A stretch of 5,002 nt of DNA from Candidatus Parcubacteria bacterium. Its GTDB lineage: Bacteria > Patescibacteriota > Minisyncoccia > JAHIHE01 > JAGLIN01. Where the stretch lies: NCBI GenBank assembly GCA_023142975.1, contig JAGLIN010000027.1:1-5002 (forward strand), read 5' to 3'. Under the pieces are notes generated by a model. The model saw only the letters and a list, made by a program, of their open reading frames with translations. It searched no databases and was not told the origin of the DNA. Of the stretch, positions 1-4,394 are shown piece by piece; position 1 is the first letter of the stretch, and each line of letters begins with the position of its first letter. The translations under genes and the position numbers were made by a program.

Positions 1-31
1 CCGTAACTATGCACTTTGCGCGTAGTTACGG
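1..31. repeat. Hairpin at the left edge
   Basis: The arms ccgtaacta (1-9) and tagttacgg (23-31) are perfect reverse complements. The pairing continues inward through a T-G wobble, G-C and C-G, giving about 12 bp around a 7-nt loop. No run of T follows on the plus strand, so it is not a standard intrinsic terminator. It adjoins the repeat at 31-84 and may be part of the same composite element, or may mark the 3' end of a gene outside the window. Confidence 0.6.
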
Positions 32-84
32 GATTGCTTCGTCATTCCACTACGCTATCGCTTCGTTCCATTTCTCGCAATGAC
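31..84. repeat. Dispersed intergenic repeat, gtcattcc / cgcaatgaca type
   Basis: The unit runs from ggattgcttcgtcattcc to ctcgcaatgacag. Its ends contain attgc and gcaat as inverted sequences, and the interior has imperfect repeats of 'cgcttcgttcc' character. It shares the tgtcatt / aatgaca terminus with the repeats at 2217-2243, 2960-3158, 4304-4404 and 4908-4995. It lies directly upstream of scpB and carries no reading frame. Membership of one family is inferred from this shared terminus. Confidence 0.5.
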
Positions 85-107
85 AGTTTAATTAACATAA
101 AAATATT

Positions 108-641
108 ATGAGCGTTGAATCAATCATAGAGAGTTTATTATTTATCTCTGGCGAGCCGATGGGTTTTAAAAAGTTGGTGAAGCTTACTTCAGTAAATGAG
201 GACGAGTTAAAATTGGCGGCTGGAGTTTTGGCGAAAAAATACAGAGATGAGAATAGCGGGCTGAGAATTTTGGTTAAAGAAAATAAGATTCAGATGGTGA
301 CGGCGGGAGAAAATAGCGAATTTGTAGATAAATTTCTGAAAGCGGATATAGAAGGGGAGTTGAGCCGCGCGGCATCGGAAGTTCTCTCCATTGTCGCTTA
401 TCGCGGACCGATTTCAAGAGCGGAAATTGAAGAAATAAGAGGCGTCAATTGCAGTTTCACTTTACGGTATTTAATGATCAGAGGGCTTATTGAAAGAATA
501 AATAAGCCAGATGACGCGCGGACGTATCTTTATAAAATATCATTTGATTTTCTAAAAACACTTGGCGTGGAAAGGGTGGAAGATTTGCCGAGGTATGAGG
601 AACTACAAATTATGAATCAAGAATCAAGAATTACGAATTAA
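108..641 (+). CDS. scpB: Segregation and condensation protein B (ScpB)
   Basis: ScpB is the winged-helix kleisin-associated subunit that works with ScpA and SMC in bacterial chromosome compaction and segregation. The 177-residue protein starts SVESIIESLLFISGEPM, a typical ScpB N-terminus. Its diagnostic core lies at about residues 84-129: LSRAASEVLSIVAYRGPISR, then AEIEEIRGVNCSFTLRYLMI, then RGLIE. Near the C-terminus comes the FLKTLGVERVEDLP motif, matching the family's 'eyFGlksLeDLP' end. The ATG at 108 fits the family start, but no Shine-Dalgarno sequence precedes it. ScpA is usually encoded just upstream and would lie outside the window. The last ten residues (IMNQESRITN) are encoded by the left arm of the inverted repeat at 608-680, so the tail is probably repeat-derived. 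The carboxypeptidase gene follows after 46 bp on the same strand. Confidence 0.95.
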   Translation: MSVESIIESLLFISGEPMGFKKLVKLTSVNEDELKLAAGVLAKKYRDENSGLRILVKENKIQMVTAGENSEFVDKFLKADIEGELSRAASEVLSIVAYRGPISRAEIEEIRGVNCSFTLRYLMIRGLIERINKPDDARTYLYKISFDFLKTLGVERVEDLPRYEELQIMNQESRITN

Positions 642-680
642 GAATTTTTATTCATAATTCATAATTCTTGATTCATAATT
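608..680. repeat. 17-bp perfect inverted repeat at the scpB 3' end
   Basis: aattatgaatcaagaat (608-624) is repeated as its exact reverse complement at 664-680. The 39-nt interior contains further copies of the attcataatt and agaatt words. The left arm is inside the scpB reading frame and the right arm ends 7 bp before the carboxypeptidase ATG. As RNA it would fold into a long A/U-rich hairpin spanning the intergenic gap. It could terminate or attenuate transcription or stabilise the scpB end, but the T-run (645-649) sits in the loop rather than after the stem, so it is not a canonical terminator. Confidence 0.8.
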
Positions 681-687
681 CATTATA

Positions 688-1647
688 ATGATTGAAAACA
701 TTGCTATTATCGCGCTGGCTTTTTTAGGTCAGCTTAATATTATTTCTTCTGAACAAGGAAGCATTGGTTTTTTTGAGCAGTTTATAGAACAGGAATTTGT
801 AGGCGATAAATTTAATTTACAGGAAAAAAATCAGAATTATTATTACGATAATTTAAATCAGGAAAATTTTTTACAGCCGTTGCCTTCTAAAATTAAAGGC
901 GTGGCTGATTTTAATATTGGAGCAAAATCAGCGCTTGTTTTAGATGCTGGGACTGATGCGGTTTTGTATTCAAAAACTTCAGATGAAAAAATGCCAATAG
1001 CGAGTTTAACAAAAATGATGACGGCGCTTATTATTTTGGAGAATATTGACTTGAACGACGAAGTAATAATCAGCAAAAACGCGTTTGACACTGATGGCAG
1101 AAAAGATAGTTTAGCAATAGATGAAAAAATAAAAGCGGAAGATTTGTTAAAAATAATGCTGATTAGATCTAATAATACCGCGGCTGTTTCTCTGGCGGAG
1201 CATGTCAGCGGGAGCGTTGAGGAATTTGTTAAATTAATGAATAAAAAAGCGGAATTGCTTGGGCTTAAAAATACTAATTTTTCTAATCCGACCGGATTTG
1301 ATTCTGAAGAAAATTATTCCACTGCTTACGATATTACCCAGCTTTTTGATTACGCTCTAGACAGACCGTTAATTTGGGAAATTTTAAGAACGCAGAAATT
1401 AAGTTTAAGCTCTCTTGATGGGAATATAAAACACAATTTAAAAAATACCAATCTGCTTTTAGGAAGATTGGAAAATATTACAGGCGGAAAAACAGGATTA
1501 ACGGATGAAGCGGGGCAGTGTTTGGCTTTGGTTGTCGGCGATCCGATTGATAATCATAAAATAATCAGCGTAGTTTTAAACGCCGAAGACAGATTTCTGG
1601 AAACGGAAAAATTGGTGGGGTGGGTTTTCGGGAGTTATGAGTGGTAG
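688..1647 (+). CDS. D-alanyl-D-alanine carboxypeptidase (peptidase S11, penicillin-binding protein)
   Basis: This serine DD-carboxypeptidase removes the terminal D-Ala from peptidoglycan stem pentapeptides outside the membrane, which limits cross-linking. All three active-site motifs of the family are intact in the 319-residue protein: SLTK with nucleophile Ser106 and Lys109, SNN at 161-163, and KTG at 268-270. The fold begins around residue 78 (GAKSALVLDAGTDAVLY), and the TGFDSEENYSTAYD segment is typical. Residues 5-20 (IAIIALAFLGQLNIIS) form one hydrophobic segment with no preceding positive cluster, a weak signal peptide or membrane anchor. A polar Gln/Asn-rich linker (about 28-70) follows. 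The C-terminal PBP5 beta-domain and amphipathic anchor of E. coli DacA are absent, so this is the minimal DacA-like form. The ATG at 688 has no Shine-Dalgarno sequence. The stop codon's last base starts the 13-bp inverted repeat downstream. Confidence 0.93.
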   Translation: MIENIAIIALAFLGQLNIISSEQGSIGFFEQFIEQEFVGDKFNLQEKNQNYYYDNLNQENFLQPLPSKIKGVADFNIGAKSALVLDAGTDAVLYSKTSDEKMPIASLTKMMTALIILENIDLNDEVIISKNAFDTDGRKDSLAIDEKIKAEDLLKIMLIRSNNTAAVSLAEHVSGSVEEFVKLMNKKAELLGLKNTNFSNPTGFDSEENYSTAYDITQLFDYALDRPLIWEILRTQKLSLSSLDGNIKHNLKNTNLLLGRLENITGGKTGLTDEAGQCLALVVGDPIDNHKIISVVLNAEDRFLETEKLVGWVFGSYEW

Positions 1648-1745
1648 GTGACGGGCACCCAACTCAGTTTTTTATTTGGGTTAAATTGTTTAGTCAAATA
1701 CTATTATTTCTATCTCGTAAATATATTTTTGCGGTGCCCGTCACC
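1647..1745. repeat. 99-bp segment with perfect 13-bp terminal inverted repeats (possible miniature mobile element)
   Basis: ggtgacgggcacc (1647-1659) and ggtgcccgtcacc (1733-1745) are exact reverse complements flanking 73 bp of AT-rich sequence without a reading frame. The arms are far more GC-rich than their surroundings. The left arm starts on the final G of the carboxypeptidase TAG stop. No clear target-site duplication is visible at the outer edges. A smaller cccaa/ttggg pairing lies near the left arm. The form fits a non-autonomous element mobilised in trans or a REP-like hairpin. It could also act as a 3' mRNA structure for the upstream gene. No transposase is present in the window. Confidence 0.65.
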
Positions 1746-1762
1746 GCTAATACATTTTTTAT

Positions 1763-1791
1763 TTGACAAGTTTTTTGTTTTTGGGTAGAAT
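1763..1791 (+). promoter_or_regulatory. Sigma-70-type promoter for the 109-residue protein gene
   Basis: A perfect -35 box TTGACA (1763-1768) is followed by a 17-bp spacer and a -10 box TAGAAT (1786-1791), one mismatch from TATAAT. Transcription would begin near 1798, leaving a leader of about 19 nt that contains the ribosome binding site. This is the clearest promoter in the window. Confidence 0.85.
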
Positions 1792-1803
1792 GGAGGAAAG
1801 TTA

Positions 1804-1810
1804 AGGAGGA
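1804..1810 (+). promoter_or_regulatory. Ribosome binding site that decides the start at 1817
   Basis: AGGAGGA is a strong Shine-Dalgarno sequence. It ends directly against the ATG at 1811, too close for initiation, but GGAGG (1805-1809) lies 7 nt from the second in-frame ATG at 1817, the ideal distance. The start is therefore placed at 1817. Confidence 0.8.
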
Positions 1811-1816
1811 ATGTCT

Positions 1817-2146
1817 ATGGAAAGAAGCGAAGAATTAGGGATAATACATGGAGCTATAGAAAAGTTATGCAACGACGAGGACATAACAAAGGAAGAGCTG
1901 AAATTGGTAAAAGAAGAGTTGGAAATTTACGACGGGTTCGTCAAGCATTTAGATGAATGGAATGAATATCAGAAAGTGTTCGGAATAGATCTTCGTAAAT
2001 TATCTGGCGATGGGTTTGCCAGAGATGATGTTCTTGCACTCGGACCAAAAAAGTGGCTTAATCTAAGAAGCGAAAAAATAATGAGTTGGAGAGAAGCACT
2101 TGTTATAATCGAAAATAAAATTAAAAAAATTGAAAATAGGTCATAA
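1817..2146 (+). CDS. Hypothetical protein, 109 residues, own transcription unit
   Basis: I do not recognise a family. From the RBS-supported ATG at 1817 the protein begins MERSEELGIIHGAIEKL. It is highly charged, with a Glu/Lys-rich N-terminal half (about residues 1-50, heavy in EELK/EELE patterns) predicted to be helical. A central FGIDLRKLSGDGFARDDVLALGPKKW stretch follows, then a final helix (WREALVIIENKIKKIENR). There is no signal peptide, membrane segment, cysteine cluster or nucleotide-binding motif, so a small cytosolic, possibly helical-bundle protein is likely. A near-consensus promoter, a strong Shine-Dalgarno sequence and a terminator hairpin containing its stop codon make it an independent, probably well-expressed unit. 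An alternative ATG lies two codons upstream at 1811. Composition resembles its neighbours. Confidence 0.8.
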   Translation: MERSEELGIIHGAIEKLCNDEDITKEELKLVKEELEIYDGFVKHLDEWNEYQKVFGIDLRKLSGDGFARDDVLALGPKKWLNLRSEKIMSWREALVIIENKIKKIENRS

Positions 2147-2160
2147 TGACCTTATTTTTT
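2133..2160 (+). terminator. Intrinsic terminator overlapping the stop codon of the 109-residue protein gene
   Basis: GGTCA (2139-2143) pairs with TGACC (2147-2151) around a 3-nt loop that is the TAA stop codon itself. The stem extends outward by A-T pairs with one bulged T, to about 11 bp. Six T follow at 2155-2160. The last codons of the gene form the left arm, so this terminator is built into the coding end. Confidence 0.7.
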
Positions 2161-2166
2161 AAAACC

Positions 2167-2198
2167 AAAAAACACCTTTTTGCTCAAGGTGTTTTTTT
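2167..2198. terminator. Bidirectional intrinsic terminator between convergent units
   Basis: aaaaaacacctt (2167-2178) and aaggtgtttttt (2186-2197) form a perfect 12-bp stem with a 7-nt loop. On the plus strand it ends in a run of seven T (2192-2198). On the minus strand it ends in six T (2172-2167). It therefore can stop both the plus-strand 109-residue protein transcript and the minus-strand infC-rpmI-rplT transcript that ends at 2250. Confidence 0.9.
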
Positions 2199-2216
2199 AC
2201 AGGTTGATTGTAATAA

Positions 2217-2243
2217 TGGATTCCCGCATCCGCGAGAATGACA
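2217..2243. repeat. 27-bp dispersed repeat, copy 1 (downstream of rplT)
   Basis: tggattcccgc-a-tccgcgagaatgaca matches the reverse complement of 4908-4934 at 26 of 27 positions, the only difference being A at 2228. In the direction of rplT transcription it reads tgtcattctcgcgg and begins 6 nt after the TAA stop. The cgcg/gcggg core is weakly palindromic. Confidence 0.85.
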
Positions 2244-2249
2244 AGGGTG

Positions 2250-2606
2250 TTACTTAATTTTAGTTTTAACTTTCTCAACAATACTCTTAAAAATCGCTGG
2301 ATTGTTCATTGCCAAGTCAGACAAAACTTTTCTATCAATTTCAATTTTAGCAAGTTTCAAAGCGTGGATAAATTTACTGTAAGTTAGCCCATGTTCTCTC
2401 ACGCCGGCGTTCAGGCGGATTTGCCATAAGCTGCGCATCACTCTTTTTTTAGTTCGACGATCGCGATAAGCCTGTGTGCCCGCTTTCATTAAAGCTTCCT
2501 TAGCAGCTTTATATTTTTTGCTTCGCGCGCCCAAATATCCCTTCGCTTTTTTAATAACTTTCTTTCTTCTTTTGTTGGCCATTACGCCTCTCTTTATTCT
2601 TGTCAT
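2250..2606 (-). CDS. rplT: 50S ribosomal protein L20
   Basis: L20 binds 23S rRNA early in large-subunit assembly and, in several bacteria, represses its own operon. The 118-residue product has the family's usual length. Family motifs run throughout: RIKRGVMANKRRKKVIKKAK at the N-terminus, GYLGARSKKYK, the near-invariant AYRDRRTKKR (about 47-56), RSLWQIRLNAGVREHGLTYS, KFIHALK and EIDRKVLSDLA. The start at 2606 gives MTRIKRG, matching the normal L20 beginning. The upstream region is A/U-rich with no clear Shine-Dalgarno sequence. It is the last gene of the minus-strand infC-rpmI-rplT cluster. A 144-nt spacer with two hairpins precedes it, a dispersed repeat starts 6 nt after its stop, and the terminator at 2167-2198 lies beyond. 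Confidence 0.98.
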   Translation of the reverse strand: MTRIKRGVMANKRRKKVIKKAKGYLGARSKKYKAAKEALMKAGTQAYRDRRTKKRVMRSLWQIRLNAGVREHGLTYSKFIHALKLAKIEIDRKVLSDLAMNNPAIFKSIVEKVKTKIK

Positions 2607-2628
2607 AAAATTTTAATAATAATTTCTA

Positions 2629-2668
2629 CCTGGCTTTAGCCAAGGGTCTGTGAGGTTTTAACCTCACA
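2629..2668 (-). promoter_or_regulatory. Two hairpins in the rpmI-rplT spacer
   Basis: Two stems lie side by side upstream of rplT. TGTGAGGTT and AACCTCACA (2649-2657 / 2660-2668) form a perfect 9-bp inverted repeat with a minimal loop. TGGC/GCCA (2631-2634 / 2639-2642) with flanking CC/GG pairs is the second. The spacer (2607-2750) is long for adjacent ribosomal protein genes. No T-run follows on the minus strand, so termination is unlikely. L20 autoregulation or RNA processing are possible roles, as is another dispersed repeat. No specific L20 site could be confirmed. Confidence 0.45.
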
Positions 2669-2750
2669 AAATAGTTGATTAAGTTATTTATTTTCTCACG
2701 AGGTTAATATCTCTTTGATCGTGCATTGAAGTGCCGTAGAATAATTCTAT

Positions 2751-2942
2751 TTACTTAACTAATTGCCTTTTAATCGCTTTCTTAACTCCAGTCACTATTT
2801 GCTTGTCTGCTCTTTTTTGTCTGGTTTTATTTCCAGACTCGCGAGAATTAAAATGATCCTGATTCGCGGTTCTTGCGATAATCTTTCCTTTTTTAGTAAT
2901 TTTAAATCTTTTCGCAATTGCTTTTCTTGTCTTAATTTTCAT
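2751..2942 (-). CDS. rpmI: 50S ribosomal protein L35
   Basis: L35 is a small basic protein of the large ribosomal subunit. The 63-residue product begins MKIKTRKAIAKRFKITKKGK, which matches the conserved L35 N-terminus (KxKTxxxxAKRFKxTgkGK). It continues ARTANQDHFNSRESGNKTRQ, then KRADKQIV. The middle differs from the HLLTKKSxKRKRxLR pattern of E. coli and Bacillus and resembles the form I associate with candidate-phyla bacteria. That link is from memory, not a search. AAGG lies very close to the ATG (2-nt spacing), a poor Shine-Dalgarno distance, but the conserved N-terminus supports this start. Its place between infC and rplT is the classic operon order. Confidence 0.95.
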   Translation of the reverse strand: MKIKTRKAIAKRFKITKKGKIIARTANQDHFNSRESGNKTRQKRADKQIVTGVKKAIKRQLVK

Positions 2943-2959
2943 ATCCTTAGTTATTAATT

Positions 2960-3158
2960 TGTCATCCTGAACTTGTTTCAGGATTTTCTGATTATTACGC
3001 TAATTAAACCTATAAATCTTCAAACATTTTGGTTAAGCTGAAAACACAATTACAATATTTAAAAAATAAGTGTGTTTGTGTCGTAGGTGATAGTTTATGT
3101 TAAATAGATAAATTAAAATGAAACAGATAGTAGATTCTGAAACAAGTTTAGAATGACA
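2960..3158. repeat. Pair of inverted tgtcat repeats bounding the infC-rpmI gap
   Basis: The left unit (2960-2983) begins tgtcatcctgaacttg and contains a perfect 7-bp hairpin, tcctgaa/ttcagga with a 5-nt loop (2965-2983). The right unit (3136-3158), in opposite orientation, matches 20 of 22 positions. The 152 bp between them is AT-rich, has no credible gene and holds only a weak aaacaca/tgtgttt pairing (3042-3048 / 3071-3077). The whole could be one long-stem element of about 199 bp or two separate insertions. In the direction of infC transcription the right unit starts 6 nt after the infC stop. The left unit ends 17 bp before the rpmI ATG. Confidence 0.75.
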
Positions 3159-3164
3159 GGTCGA

Positions 3165-3662
3165 TTATTTCTTTTTAAAATCTATGATAGCGCTAAATCC
3201 TTGCGGGGTTTTCTTAATATCTTGTTCTCTGATTATTTCTCTTTCTTTCGCCTGTTCGTCATTTTTTGACAATTCAGAAATGACATCTAAGAAGCTATCA
3301 AATTTTTCGCGAGCGAAATCTTGATTTGCCTTTTCTCTTCCTTTTAAAACCATATCTATCCTAACTTTATTTTCATTCTTCAAAAACTTAATAGCGTTTT
3401 TTGCTTTGAATTCAAGATCGTGCTTTTCAATTCGGACGCTTATTCTTATCTTCTTCGTTTCTGTTTTTTTCTGTTTGGCATTATGCTGTCTTTTCTGTTT
3501 GGCAACCTTATATAAATATTTGCCATAATCCATAATTTTACAGACCGGGGGATTCAAATTTGGAGAAACTTCAACTAAATCAAGCTCTTTTTCAGATGCC
3601 AGATTTAGAGCGTCAAAAGTTTTCATCAGTCCAAGCTGTTTGCCTTCGTCGTCAATCATCAT
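3165..3662 (-). CDS. infC: Translation initiation factor IF-3 (ATG-initiated part; true N-terminus probably extends to about 3716-3733)
   Basis: IF-3 binds the 30S subunit, prevents premature 50S joining and proofreads start codon and initiator tRNA. From the ATG at 3662 the 165 residues contain MMIDDEGKQLGLM, the family hallmark DLVEVSPNLNPPVCKIMDYG (about 28-47), a Lys-rich linker helix (QKRQHNAKQKKTETKK) and the C-terminal domain with IRISVRIEKHDLEFK and KGREKANQDFAREKF. The end carries an extended acidic/basic stretch (NDEQAKEREIIREQDIKK) before SAIIDFKKK. In-frame codons upstream of 3662 read NFRINKQITASEI, clearly matching the normal IF-3 N-terminus (RINxxIxAxEvrLid), yet no ATG, GTG or TTG occurs between there and the in-frame stop at 3735-3737. 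The coordinates are therefore a minimum (see the next entry). It is the first gene of infC-rpmI-rplT, downstream of ssrA. Confidence 0.95.
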   Translation of the reverse strand: MMIDDEGKQLGLMKTFDALNLASEKELDLVEVSPNLNPPVCKIMDYGKYLYKVAKQKRQHNAKQKKTETKKIRISVRIEKHDLEFKAKNAIKFLKNENKVRIDMVLKGREKANQDFAREKFDSFLDVISELSKNDEQAKEREIIREQDIKKTPQGFSAIIDFKKK

Positions 3663-3725
3663 AATTTCAGACGCGGTAATTTGTTTATTGATTCTAAAGT
3701 TTTTTGTTTTTGCGATATAATTAAT
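3663..3725 (-). other. infC: Upstream in-frame extension of infC with candidate AUU/AUC starts
   Basis: Reading in the infC frame from 3725 gives I-NYIAKTKNFRINKQITASEI joined to MMIDDEGKQLG. Candidate noncanonical starts are ATT at 3725-3723 (186-residue product), ATC at 3716-3714 (183) and ATC at 3692-3690 (175). Those totals fit the usual IF-3 size better than 165. E. coli infC begins with AUU and is autoregulated through IF-3's discrimination against that codon, so a noncanonical start here has precedent. There is no Shine-Dalgarno sequence. The alternative is an AUG at 3733-3731, one frame away, with a -1 shift at the A5-C-A6 tract (3711-3700). Confidence 0.7.
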
Positions 3726-3764
3726 TTTAACATTTTAACATTTTAACATTTTAACATTTTAACA
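3725..3764. repeat. Five tandem copies of the 8-mer ttttaaca
   Basis: The unit ttttaaca occurs five times without change, directly abutting the candidate AUU start of infC. On the minus strand each unit gives an ATG followed by TTA AAA and soon a stop, except the last (3733-3731), whose frame runs 24 codons to a TGA overlapping the infC ATG pair. An exact 8-bp tandem is prone to copy-number change. A looser version of the same word flanks the other side of ssrA at about 4235-4266. Confidence 0.9.
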
Positions 3765-3767
3765 CAA

Positions 3768-3789
3768 TAACATTTTTTTAAAAATGTTA
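3768..3789. repeat. 10-bp inverted repeat between ssrA and infC
   Basis: taacattttt (3768-3777) and aaaaatgtta (3780-3789) are perfect reverse complements with a 2-nt gap. It lies about 37 nt downstream of the tmRNA 3' end and extends the tttaaca-type low-complexity tract. No T-run follows on the minus strand. It might help end or process the ssrA transcript, but the all-A/U stem is weak evidence. Confidence 0.45.
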
Positions 3790-3825
3790 AGATGTTTATA
3801 TGTTAGTATGTTAAAATGATCGTAG

Positions 3826-4228
3826 TGGAGATGGCGGGAATTGAACCCGCGTGTAGAAGATCCACTTTAAAACATTCTACCAATATAGATTATTCTTTAG
3901 ATTTAAAATTTATAAGTAATGAACAAGCAAGACCTTATAAATTCGAGTTTAGCTAAGTTTCGGATTCTTGCGGCTAAGCAACACAATGTCCTATCTTGAT
4001 AATATGACACCGAGGTTTGCTTATCAAGAGTCAGCAATTCGATGGCTACCGGTCTAAATTAGACAGTAGCAGTTGCAAAAGCAGTTTGTCTATTAAAATT
4101 AAACAGACTTGCTACTTTGCTTACAAATGTTTTTGCATTTATAATTTGTTAGCGAAGTTTTACGAGATTAACTAACTTGCTCGATTGGCAATTTTAAAAT
4201 AAGATTTCTATCGAGGCCTAACATCCCC
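3826..4228 (-). ncRNA. ssrA: Transfer-messenger RNA (tmRNA, ssrA)
   Basis: tmRNA enters stalled ribosomes with SmpB, acts as alanyl-tRNA and then as mRNA for a degradation tag. Its 5' end GGGGATG (4228-4222) pairs with CATCTCC (3833-3827) to form the 7-bp acceptor stem with one G-U. Next comes the D-like GGCCTCGATAG. At the 3' side a T arm, GCGGG-TTCAATT-CCCGC, follows TTCTA, which pairs with TAGAA of helix 2. Pseudoknot 1 is visible (CGAG/CTCG 4180-4183 with 4163-4166, crossed by GTTAG/CTAAC 4172-4176 with 4148-4152). A second lies at 4028-3987 (CTTGATAA/TTATCAAG crossed by TGTC/GACA). A later one lies at 3971-3907 (GCAAGA/TCTTGC crossed by AATTTATAA/TTATAAATT). The 3' end continues A-CTA, so CCA is not encoded. 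It lies between smpB and infC on the same strand. Confidence 0.96.
4059..4136 (-). other. tmRNA tag reading frame, 25 codons plus stop
   Basis: The likely resume codon is GCA (4136-4134), preceded by TAAAT, which puts an A at position -4 as in E. coli (TAGTC-GCA). The frame encodes 25 residues starting AKTFVSK, passing through LFNFNRQ, and ending TAFATATV before TAA (4061-4059). The stop lies in the apical region of a stem (GCTAC...GTAGC enclosing GTCTA/TAGAC), as expected for helix 5. The tag is much longer than the 10-residue E. coli tag and does not end in ALAA. Long tags ending in AFA are known in mycoplasmas. The resume codon is inferred. Confidence 0.75.
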
Positions 4229-4394
4229 ATGGGTATTTAAACATTTTAACATATAAACATTTAAACAACCGTGCTGGTGTTAGATGATTTTGAATTACAA
4301 TTAGCTAAATTTGTCATAGTGAGCTTAGAGTTCATCCTGAATTTATTGAAGGGAACTATGGTAAATTTAGCGAGCCTGCCATCCTTCGACAAGC
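4229..4394. other. ssrA-smpB spacer: low-complexity tract and repeat cluster, no gene
   Basis: The part nearest ssrA (about 4235-4266) is an A/T tract with three taaacatt-like words. It probably contains the ssrA promoter: on the minus strand TTAAAT ends 6 nt before the tmRNA 5' G, a plausible -10, but I see no good -35 box. The smpB-proximal part is the repeat cluster at 4304-4404. No reading frame of interest is present. Confidence 0.5.

Noticed and set aside
858..1091. Minus-strand open frame of 77 codons inside the carboxypeptidase gene
   Set aside because: It lies wholly antisense to a gene with intact active-site motifs, and the protein has no recognisable features. It is a shadow frame.
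1811..1816. ATG at 1811 as the start of the 109-residue protein gene
   Set aside because: It begins immediately after the Shine-Dalgarno sequence with about 1 nt of spacing, while the ATG at 1817 has the ideal 7 nt.
2763..2957. Plus-strand open frame of 64 codons opposite rpmI
   Set aside because: It is antisense to the clearly conserved L35 gene and has a composition expected from reading a Lys/Arg-rich gene backwards.
2960..3158. CRISPR-like array
   Set aside because: The repeats are two inverted copies, not several direct copies with regular spacers, and there are no cas genes nearby.
3661..3733. 24-codon upstream frame (ATG at 3733) as a leader peptide coupled to the infC ATG by a TGA/ATG overlap
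   Set aside because: The overlapping infC frame encodes conserved IF-3 residues here, so this is better explained as the N-terminus of IF-3. The frame is kept only as the source of the possible -1 shift.
3826..3890. Ordinary tRNA gene on the minus strand, from the T arm and acceptor
   Set aside because: The T arm and acceptor lack an adjacent D arm and anticodon. The acceptor's 5' strand lies about 400 nt away with pseudoknots between, which defines tmRNA.
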